Shown here in pieces: positions 1 to 5,184 of a DNA stretch of 6,105 nt. Source of the stretch: Lachnospiraceae bacterium (GTDB lineage Bacteria > Bacillota > Clostridia > Lachnospirales > Lachnospiraceae). The stretch is from NCBI GenBank assembly GCA_024691065.1, contig JAILOA010000003.1, positions 1-6,105 of the forward strand, written 5' to 3'. A program made the translations under genes and the position numbers. The notes under the pieces are model-generated. The model was not told where the DNA came from and ran no database searches. It saw only the letters and a list, made by a program, of their open reading frames with translations. Each line of letters starts with the position of its first letter. Position 1 is the stretch's first letter.

Positions 1-546
1 AATCTGAATGGCGTCGTAATGCGCAGGATAGCCCATGGAAAGGCATACCATAAATCTGTCAAGCTGCGACTCCGGAAGCATCTGGGTACCCGATGAACCG
101 TATGGATTCTCGGTCGCTATAACTATAAAAGGATCCGGTAACGGCCTCGTCACTCCGTCAACTGTCGCATGTGCTTCCTCCATAACCTCCAAAAGCGCAG
201 ACTGCGTCTTCGGTGATGTTCTGTTTATTTCATCTGCCAGAAACAGATTACAAAATACCGTACCCGGTCTGTATTCAAACTCTTTCGTGCCGCTGTTGTA
301 CATCGAAAAACCGAGAATATCACTCGGCAAAACGTCCGGTGTAAACTGCACTCTCTTATAATCAAGCGACATAGTTTTTGCAAATGTAGTCGCAAGCGTA
401 GTTTTACCGACTCCGGGTATATCCTCCATAAGGATATGCCCTCCGGCAATCACACTAGCAAGTACCTTTTCAACAACCGCATCTTTTCCTTTGATAACGG
501 TATTTACACTATCCATTACCAAATGTAGCTTATCTGCATATGACAT
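1..546 (-). CDS. MoxR-family AAA+ ATPase, N-terminal part (3' end off the left edge)
   Basis: The first 182 codons of a MoxR-type AAA+ ATPase are present; the frame is still open at position 1. Seen in the translation: a Walker A loop EDIPGVGKTT at about residues 41-50, with Asp where the classical first Gly would sit (usual in this family); the family stretch FTPDVLPSDILG at 68-79; Walker B LFLADEINR at 101-109 (D105, E106); sensor 1 in IATENP at 143-148 (N147); and LPESQLDRF at 157-165, with R164 as the probable arginine finger. The missing part is the lid and C-terminal domain (family proteins are about 310-330 residues). MoxR ATPases are cytoplasmic chaperone-like enzymes that usually act with a VWA or DUF58 protein encoded just downstream; here those partners would lie beyond the left edge. 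The ATG at 544-546 is chosen because AAAAAGGA lies about 9 nt upstream. Family is confident; the substrate is unknown. Confidence 0.94.
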   Translation of the reverse strand, partial: MSYADKLHLVMDSVNTVIKGKDAVVEKVLASVIAGGHILMEDIPGVGKTTLATTFAKTMSLDYKRVQFTPDVLPSDILGFSMYNSGTKEFEYRPGTVFCNLFLADEINRTSPKTQSALLEVMEEAHATVDGVTRPLPDPFIVIATENPYGSSGTQMLPESQLDRFMVCLSMGYPAHYDAIQI

Positions 547-698
547 ATTTATTTTTCCTTTTTCTGTATATTATTATAATTATTTCTATGTTTGTATTAT
601 AAATTCTGTAATCTTCAGTCCTTTAGTGAATCTATATTTTCAAACCATAATCAAACCTGTATTCATCCGGATGTCCGTTACATTTACTTCAAATCAAT
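547..698 (-). promoter_or_regulatory. Spacer between lysR-type gene and moxR-type gene, probable moxR promoter region
   Basis: This 152-bp AT-rich spacer separates two same-strand genes. On the minus strand it has two TATAAT hexamers (plus positions 596-601 and 573-578). The one at 596-601 would give a leader of about 40 nt, but I see no good -35 hexamer for either. A perfect 10-bp palindrome, CATCCGGATG, lies at 664-673, too short for a terminator stem and without a T-run. No intrinsic terminator is visible after the LysR gene, so read-through into the MoxR gene is possible. Confidence 0.35.
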
Positions 699-1574
699 TT
701 AAATCTTCTTATAATGCTTTAAAATATGATTATACATAGTCTCAACTGCAGGCGACATAAGTTCAAAATTAAGCGCAGCTATACCAATGATTCTGTAAGC
801 ATCGCCCTTAATCCTGTATGAATCAACCTCATAAGGCGTTCCCTTCAAAACAAGCTCAGGCATTATGCATATACCGAAACCGTTTGCCACCATCGCAAGT
901 GTTGCCAAATCATCCACCACGTGATAATTAGACTGAATGATAATATTGTTATTTCTGAGATAATTCTGTATATCAGCATCCGTAGTTTCACGAAGTGCAA
1001 CAAACATATGTTTTTTCAGTTCATCTACCGAAACATGATCTCCTTCAAAGCCGTTATCCATCCCCTTTGCGGTAACGCATACAAGCGGCTCCTTATACAA
1101 AGGCTCAATCGGGATGTCCCCTGCGCTGGACATAGACAAAAATCCAAGATCCACGATTCCGTTCTTGATCCAATATGAAACATCATCATACGATCCCTGA
1201 AATACTTCAATAACGATATCAGGATACACCTCATTAAATGATCTGATAATATTTGGAAGCCAATTTGTACAAATGCTTGAGAAACATCCAATCTTAACCT
1301 TACCCTTTTTCAAGCCATTCATTTCATTAATGACCTGTTTCAGGGCCTCATCACTGTTTAAAACTGCATTTATATGTGGAAATATCTGCTCTCCATAGTT
1401 GGTGAGAGTCACTCCGTTCTTGCTTCTGTGAAGCACTGCCGAGCCTAACTCTCCCTCCATGGCAGATATCGTATGGCTTATTGCCGAGGGTGTCAAACCC
1501 AATATCTCTGCTGCCTTCCTAAAACTCCCCTGTTCCGCCACGGTTTTAAAAACCTGATATGTAAGTAATGTCAT
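699..1574 (-). CDS. LysR-type transcriptional regulator (LTTR)
   Basis: A complete 291-residue LysR-family regulator of normal length. An N-terminal winged helix-turn-helix spans about residues 1-60: TYQVFKTVAEQGSFRKAAE, then the recognition-helix region LTPSAISHTISAMEGELG, then the wing VLHRSKNGVTLTNYGEQI. A linker helix follows, then a periplasmic-binding-protein-like effector domain from about residue 92 (KVKIGCFSS) to the end, including VDLGFLSMSS and the late-domain signature MVANGFGICIMPE. The protein should be a cytoplasmic tetramer that senses a small molecule; the ligand and targets cannot be read from the sequence. The ATG at 1572-1574 is preferred over an in-frame TTG at 1611-1613: it has AGAGGG six bases upstream and gives the canonical short N-terminus before the HTH. 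The MoxR gene lies 152 bp downstream on the same strand. A divergent target gene, common for this family, is absent. A dyad upstream suggests autoregulation. Confidence 0.95.
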   Translation of the reverse strand: MTLLTYQVFKTVAEQGSFRKAAEILGLTPSAISHTISAMEGELGSAVLHRSKNGVTLTNYGEQIFPHINAVLNSDEALKQVINEMNGLKKGKVKIGCFSSICTNWLPNIIRSFNEVYPDIVIEVFQGSYDDVSYWIKNGIVDLGFLSMSSAGDIPIEPLYKEPLVCVTAKGMDNGFEGDHVSVDELKKHMFVALRETTDADIQNYLRNNNIIIQSNYHVVDDLATLAMVANGFGICIMPELVLKGTPYEVDSYRIKGDAYRIIGIAALNFELMSPAVETMYNHILKHYKKI

Positions 1575-1580
1575 CTCTTT

Positions 1581-1586
1581 CCCTCT
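1581..1586 (-). promoter_or_regulatory. Ribosome binding site that sets the LysR-type start
   Basis: The minus strand reads AGAGGG, then six bases (AAAGAG), then ATG. The alternative in-frame TTG 39 bases further upstream has no comparable purine-rich site, so this site decides the start codon. Confidence 0.75.
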
Positions 1587-1647
1587 AACTATACTAAATA
1601 ATCTTACTTCCAACTACATTAGTTATTCTTGAATATATATTATTTTT

Positions 1648-1667
1648 TTCTTCTGAAATGCGAAGAA
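1648..1667. promoter_or_regulatory. Inverted repeat, possible LysR-type operator
   Basis: TTCTTC and GAAGAA form a perfect 6-bp dyad around an 8-nt centre. Read from the inner TTC it has the T-N11-A geometry typical of LysR-family boxes. It lies 74-93 bases upstream of the LysR-type start and just downstream of the proposed transcription start, a position that would suit negative autoregulation. With only six matching bases per arm in AT-rich DNA, chance is not excluded. Confidence 0.4.
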
Positions 1668-1689
1668 TTTATACAATCAATTTGCTAAC

Positions 1690-1718
1690 ATTATACTTGA
1701 AAATTTCTCAACTTTCTA
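1690..1718 (-). promoter_or_regulatory. Candidate promoter of the LysR-type gene
   Basis: On the minus strand a TAGAAA hexamer (plus 1713-1718, 4 of 6 to TTGACA) is followed after exactly 17 bases by a perfect TATAAT (plus 1690-1695). Transcription would start near 1682 and leave a leader of about 108 nt containing the TTCTTC-N8-GAAGAA dyad. The -10 and spacing are good; the -35 is only fair. Confidence 0.5.
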
Positions 1719-1774
1719 CATTTATTTTTAAATTTTATCAAACAGTTACATTTTTTATAATTCCTTTATTTTAT

Positions 1775-1906
1775 CACCGGGATAATCCTACCGGCAAAAC
1801 CCGGATAACACCACCGGCAAAACCCGTATCAACTGCATTTTATATAAGCTTCATCCCTTTATTTCCCGTACAACATCACCGGCAAATCCCGTATCAACTG
1901 TGCATT
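1775..1906. repeat. Cluster of degenerate 23-nt CCGG-containing repeats
   Basis: The core ACCGGCAAAACCCG occurs at 1790 and 1813, and with one change (A to T) at 1878. The copies at 1813-1835 and 1878-1900 match at 22 of 23 bases, through CCCGTATCAACTG, and both continue into a GCATT. The copies at 1790 and 1813 are directly abutting 23-nt units. A shortened unit lies at 1775-1789 (CACCGGGATAATCCT) and a half unit at 1865-1877 (CCCGTACAACATC). CCGG is self-complementary, so neighbouring cores can also pair with each other. The GC content stands out from the very AT-rich flanks. The 23-nt spacing breaks any reading frame, which argues against coding. No terminal repeats or transposase are present, so the origin is unclear. 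Confidence 0.7.
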
Positions 1907-1934
1907 GCCTGCCTCATCTCCTCAAAAATCACAC

Positions 1935-2008
1935 AAAAAAGCCATATCTCCCACCGCCGGTTACCGGAGTAATCTCCGATAATCTTAAAACGCATGGAAA
2001 ATATGGCT
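1935..2008 (-). terminator. Long inverted repeat with T-run, probable terminator of the calcium ATPase transcript
   Basis: On the minus strand AGCCATAT (plus 2001-2008) pairs perfectly with ATATGGCT (plus 1940-1947), and the second arm runs directly into TTTTTT. This is the hallmark of an intrinsic terminator downstream of the ATPase gene, whose stop is about 160 bp upstream. The 53-nt interior is unusually long and is itself structured: CGGAG-ATTA-CTCCG (1965-1978) and the overlapping CCGG-TAA-CCGG (1957-1967) cannot both form. It could be a bifurcated terminator or a small structured RNA with its own terminator. The plus strand lacks a T-run after the stem, so activity is expected on the minus strand only. 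Confidence 0.6.
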
Positions 2009-2168
2009 GTTATATTTAAATTCTCACCCAACCTTAACTTTGTTTAAAGATTGGCCTCATCTTTTGTCCGGGATATATTCGTAATTCTATTAATCACCCG
2101 AAACCCCGGCATTTGCTACATTTAATGGAACTTCTGAATCCGCTTCATTAGATCCTGAGCAAAGTACA

Positions 2169-4925
2169 TTAATTCTTACTCTTATGCTTAGCTCTCTTAA
2201 CTGCCTTCATAATTTCAACGATAGGAATTATAAGCAATGCAATTCCTACAGCTGTTGCAAATTCCTTAAGAGACAATGCTGTGAACGAGAATACCTTATT
2301 AAGTCCCGGAACATAGATTACAAGTATAGTTAAAACAATTGAAGCTGCAAATGTAATCCACAAGACCTTATTTTGTTTCTTTATTGTAAAGATTGACTCT
2401 GTACGTGAACGCATATTAAAGCTGTGGAATACTTCTACCATTGACAATGTAAGGAATGCCATTGTCATTCCCTCTTCAGCTGTCTCAACATTGAAATTAC
2501 CTGCCTGATAATAATGTCCCATCATATATGAGAAAACAGTTAAAATCGCAATGATTGCACCCTGTACAACTACCTCTAATCCGAGGCCGTCCGCAAACAT
2601 TCCGTCTTCCTTGTTACGTGGTGGCTGGTTCATTACATTCTTTTCTGCTTCTTCCATACCAAGACCGATTGCAGGGAAACAGTCGGTAATAAGATTTATC
2701 CAAAGAAGATGTGCCGGCTTAAGAATTGTGAAGTTCATAATTGTAGCAATGAAAATCGCAATAACCTCTGCAAGGTTTGATGAGAGCAGGAACTGAATAG
2801 CCTTCCTGATATTATCATATATTCTTCTACCTTCTGCAACTGCCGAAACTATTGTAGCAAAGTTATCATCGGTAAGAATCATATCCGCTACATTTTTGGT
2901 AACATCTGTGCCGGTAATACCCATACCGACACCGATATCGGCGGATTTGATTGAAGGAGCATCATTTACACCATCACCTGTCATGGCTGTAACCCTTCCA
3001 AGTCCCTGCCATGCATTTACGATTCTAACCTTGTGCTCAGGCTGAACTCTCGCATATACCGAGAAATCAACAACATGCTCGTTGAAATAATCATCGCTCA
3101 TTTCTTCAAGCTCGGCACCGGTAATTGCCTTAAATTCCACTTCCTTGCCGCTAGCATCCGTTCCGTGAAGAATACCAAGCTCCTTCGCAATTGCTACTGC
3201 TGTATCTCTATGGTCACCTGTAATCATTACAGGTCTGATTCCTGCCTGACGGCAATGCTCAATCGCAACCTTAACCTCCGGTCTAATCGGATCGATCATA
3301 CCGCAAAGTCCGATATAAACGAGTCCGTTCTCAAGATCTGCAGGTGCTGTACTTCCCGGCATTGCATCATATACTCTTACACCAAGGGCAAGCACTCTCA
3401 ATGCTTCGTCAGCCATAGCCTTATTGGAAGCCTTGATGCTCTTCATGGTTTTATCATCCATTTTGGCAACCTTGCCGTCCTTAAGGAAATGTGTACAACA
3501 ATCAAGCACACAGTCAGGAGCACCCTTTGTGAACTGTATGAATTTCGCAGAAGTTCCGAAAGCTTCAGTAATATTTTCGTCAGCCTCAAAGCTATGAATA
3601 GTGGACATCATCTTACGGATGGAATCAAATGGTGCCTCACCCTTACGTGGATACATCTTCTTTAACTCTGCTGTCGGAAGTCCGATTTTAGCTGCATCAG
3701 TAACGAGTGCACATTCAGTAGCCTCTCCTACTGCCTTATCACCCTCCCAGACTGCATCGGAACAAAGAGCCATACCCTTTATTAATATCGAAAAATCAAC
3801 CGTACTCTTTTCGGCATCCGGTGTATTTACCTTCTCTTTACCGTCGAGACTTACATGACGGACAACTGTCATCTTGTTCTGTGTAAGAGTACCTGTCTTA
3901 TCCGAACAGATAATCTGTGTACAACCAAGGGTTTCAACCGCTGTAAGCTTTCTGATAATTGCCTTGTTCTTTGACATCCTTGTAACACCGATTGAAAGAA
4001 GAACTGTTACAACTGCCGCAAGACCTTCAGGAATAGCCGCTACCGCAAGTGAAATAGCTATCATAAATGTATTGATGAAGAATTCACCGTTTAAGCCCTG
4101 TCCCGTTACAAGATTCCTTATTATATTAATAGCAAATATAACCGCACAGATTATAAGTACCATTATTGAAAGAACCTTGGAGAGCTCATTGAGCTTAATC
4201 TGAAGTGGTGTCTCTCCGTTCTCTGCCTGTGAAAGCTGATCTGCAATCTTACCCATCTCGGTATCCATACCGGTTCCGGTAACAACAGCCTTACATCTTC
4301 CGTACTGAACAGAAGAACCCATATATATCATATTTGCCCTGTCGCCGAGCGGAACATCCGATGCGCCGTTTACATTTAATACATCGGCACTCTTCTCTGA
4401 TGGAACTGACTCACCTGTAAGAGCTGCCTCCTCACACTTAAGTGAAGCTGCTTCGATGATTCTTGCATCCGCAGGCACTGCATCACCGGCTTCAAGTGAA
4501 ATAACATCGCCCGGTACAAGCTCGGTTGCATTTATAACTTTTACTTCATTGTTACGAATAACCTTGGTGGTTGCCGCAGCTATCTCCTGCAATGCCGCAA
4601 TCGCCGATTCCGCCTTGGATTCCTGATAGACACCAAGGATTGCATTTACTATAACTACCGTCAAAATAATGAAGACATCTGCAAAGCCTTCATGAGAAAA
4701 TGCAGCGGTAATCGCTGATATAACGGCTGCTATAATAAGCACAATGGTCATAGGCTCACATATTTCCATAAGGAATTTGTGAATAAGACTTTCTTTTTCC
4801 TTTTCCTTAAGCTTATTTTCACCGTATTTTACAATTCTCTCTTTTGCTTCATCTTCCGTTAGTCCGTTAGGTGAGCTTTCAAGCTTACCAAGTACTTCCT
4901 TTGCCTCTTGCAAATAATATTTCAT
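2169..4925 (-). CDS. P-type Ca2+-transporting ATPase (P2A family, SERCA/PMR1-like)
   Basis: A complete 918-residue cation pump that should export Ca2+ from the cytoplasm by ATP hydrolysis through a phospho-aspartate intermediate. An N-terminal cation-ATPase domain (about 4-70) precedes M1-M2 (about 53-100). The actuator domain has TGES at 170-173. M3-M4 lie at about 248-313, with PEGL at 299-302. The P domain has DKTGTLT at 342-348 (D342 phosphorylated), TGD at 569-571 and TGDGVNDAP at 649-657. The N domain has FDSIRK at 433-438 and KGAPD at 467-471. M5-M10 fill the C-terminal third. Residues aligning by eye with the SERCA calcium ligands are E300 (M4), N717 and E720 (M5), N744, T747 and D748 (M6) and E831 (M8). 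This favours calcium over Na/K or heavy-metal pumps, and no N-terminal metal-binding CxxC is present. The ATG at 4923-4925 follows GGGAGAGA. It has its own promoter and terminator-like stem and appears monocistronic. Confidence 0.97.
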   Translation of the reverse strand: MKYYLQEAKEVLGKLESSPNGLTEDEAKERIVKYGENKLKEKEKESLIHKFLMEICEPMTIVLIIAAVISAITAAFSHEGFADVFIILTVVIVNAILGVYQESKAESAIAALQEIAAATTKVIRNNEVKVINATELVPGDVISLEAGDAVPADARIIEAASLKCEEAALTGESVPSEKSADVLNVNGASDVPLGDRANMIYMGSSVQYGRCKAVVTGTGMDTEMGKIADQLSQAENGETPLQIKLNELSKVLSIMVLIICAVIFAINIIRNLVTGQGLNGEFFINTFMIAISLAVAAIPEGLAAVVTVLLSIGVTRMSKNKAIIRKLTAVETLGCTQIICSDKTGTLTQNKMTVVRHVSLDGKEKVNTPDAEKSTVDFSILIKGMALCSDAVWEGDKAVGEATECALVTDAAKIGLPTAELKKMYPRKGEAPFDSIRKMMSTIHSFEADENITEAFGTSAKFIQFTKGAPDCVLDCCTHFLKDGKVAKMDDKTMKSIKASNKAMADEALRVLALGVRVYDAMPGSTAPADLENGLVYIGLCGMIDPIRPEVKVAIEHCRQAGIRPVMITGDHRDTAVAIAKELGILHGTDASGKEVEFKAITGAELEEMSDDYFNEHVVDFSVYARVQPEHKVRIVNAWQGLGRVTAMTGDGVNDAPSIKSADIGVGMGITGTDVTKNVADMILTDDNFATIVSAVAEGRRIYDNIRKAIQFLLSSNLAEVIAIFIATIMNFTILKPAHLLWINLITDCFPAIGLGMEEAEKNVMNQPPRNKEDGMFADGLGLEVVVQGAIIAILTVFSYMMGHYYQAGNFNVETAEEGMTMAFLTLSMVEVFHSFNMRSRTESIFTIKKQNKVLWITFAASIVLTILVIYVPGLNKVFSFTALSLKEFATAVGIALLIIPIVEIMKAVKRAKHKSKN

Positions 4926-4978
4926 CCGTACTCTCTCCCTTTCTCTAATAGAAATATAAAGTAATCAAACCTTATAAC

Positions 4979-5007
4979 ATAATATATGCAAAACCTTTTT
5001 TTATCAA
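4979..5007 (-). promoter_or_regulatory. Promoter of the calcium ATPase gene
   Basis: On the minus strand TTGATA (plus 5002-5007, 5 of 6 to the consensus) and TATTAT (plus 4979-4984, 5 of 6) are separated by exactly 17 bases, a good sigma-A-type promoter. Transcription would begin near 4972, giving a leader of about 47 nt that is too short for a known metal riboswitch aptamer. An A/T-tract block just upstream could act as an UP element. Confidence 0.7.
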
Positions 5008-5030
5008 GTGTTTTGTTGAAAGTATTTATA

Positions 5031-5046
5031 TTTAAAAATTTTTAAA
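5031..5046. repeat. A/T palindrome between the divergent promoters
   Basis: TTTAAAAATTTTTAAA is a perfect 16-bp palindrome inside an alternating A5-T5-A5 block. It lies upstream of both divergent promoters. Such A-tracts bend DNA and can act as UP elements or nucleoid-protein sites. In this AT-rich spacer, chance cannot be ruled out. Confidence 0.4.
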
Positions 5047-5061
5047 AATATTTGTGTTTTA

Positions 5062-5077
5062 GTTACACATTTGTAAC
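5062..5077. promoter_or_regulatory. Perfect dyad, candidate operator for the rightward gene
   Basis: GTTACA and TGTAAC are perfect inverted arms around CATT. The dyad covers the -35 position of the extended -10 promoter at 5086-5094, where a bound protein would block or contact RNA polymerase. The arms resemble the TACA/TGTA half-sites bound by CopY/BlaI-type repressors, but the spacing is four bases rather than two, so no regulator is assigned. Confidence 0.5.
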
Positions 5078-5085
5078 GCATAGCA

Positions 5086-5094
5086 TGATATACT
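5086..5094 (+). promoter_or_regulatory. Extended -10 promoter of the unrecognised right-hand gene
   Basis: TGATATACT combines the TGn extension with a TATACT hexamer (5 of 6 to TATAAT). No consensus -35 lies 16-18 bases upstream, as is usual for extended -10 promoters. Transcription would start near 5101 and give a leader of about 84 nt. Confidence 0.5.
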
Positions 5095-5097
5095 GTC

Positions 5098-5129
5098 ATT
5101 GTTTGATGGAAATACACATCGGAAACAAT
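5098..5129 (+). other. Leader inverted repeat ahead of the unrecognised gene
   Basis: ATTGTTTGATG pairs with CATC-GG-AAACAAT as an 11-bp stem with a 2-nt bulge around an 8-nt loop. It sits at or just after the proposed transcription start. It could be a second operator or an RNA hairpin in the leader. A second AACAAT at 5137-5142 could compete for the ATTGTT arm. No T-run follows, so it is not an intrinsic terminator. Confidence 0.4.
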
Positions 5130-5171
5130 ATTATTTAACAATCAAATAACTATATTTTAATATAATAATCC

Positions 5172-5176
5172 GGAGG
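5172..5176 (+). promoter_or_regulatory. Strong ribosome binding site of the unrecognised gene
   Basis: GGAGG lies eight bases before the ATG at 5185. It is the strongest Shine-Dalgarno match in the window and the main evidence that the frame is a real, well-translated gene. Confidence 0.85.
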
Positions 5177-5184
5177 ATAAAAAA

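Larger units (their letters stand above)
1575..2168. other. Gene-free stretch between LysR-type gene and calcium ATPase
   Basis: About 590 bp without a credible gene. From left to right it holds the LysR-type leader with a TTCTTC-N8-GAAGAA dyad, its candidate promoter, a cluster of CCGG-containing repeats (about 1775-1906), and a long inverted repeat with a T-run on the minus strand (1935-2008). Between 2009 and 2168, the 3' flank of the ATPase gene, I see only a weak A/T stem at 2046-2064 (AAAGAT, 7-nt loop, ATCTTT) and a possible eroded repeat copy near 2094-2111. The longest open frame here (1658-1972, plus) has no ribosome binding site and a low-complexity translation unlike a known protein. 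Confidence 0.7.

Noticed and set aside
1575..1613. N-terminal extension of the LysR-type protein from a TTG codon
   Set aside because: There is no ribosome binding site for the TTG, and the extra 13 residues precede the usual start of the HTH domain; the internal ATG has AGAGGG at proper spacing.
1820..1840. TPP riboswitch, suggested by ACCCGTATCAACTG
   Set aside because: The phrase resembles part of the thi-box but recurs within a repeat cluster, the CTGAGA element is missing, and no thiamine gene follows on that strand.
1775..1906. CRISPR array
   Set aside because: Units abut in one place and lie 65 bases apart in another; there are no regular unique spacers, and no cas genes are present.
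1658..1972. Plus-strand open frame of 104 codons in the spacer
   Set aside because: It has no ribosome binding site before its ATG, its translation is low-complexity, and it runs through repeats with a 23-nt period, which is not a multiple of three.
3033..3665. Plus-strand open frame of 210 codons
   Set aside because: It is antisense to the nucleotide-binding and phosphorylation domains of the calcium ATPase, which are fully conserved on the minus strand.
4926..4978. Mn2+ or Mg2+ riboswitch in the leader of the cation pump
   Set aside because: The leader from the proposed start is only about 47 nt and shows none of the conserved elements of the yybP-ykoY or M-box aptamers.
5135..5163. Second promoter for the right-hand gene (TTAACA, 17 bases, TAATAT)
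   Set aside because: Transcription would begin at about the ribosome binding site, leaving essentially no leader, and the -10 matches only 4 of 6; the extended -10 at 5086-5094 is better.
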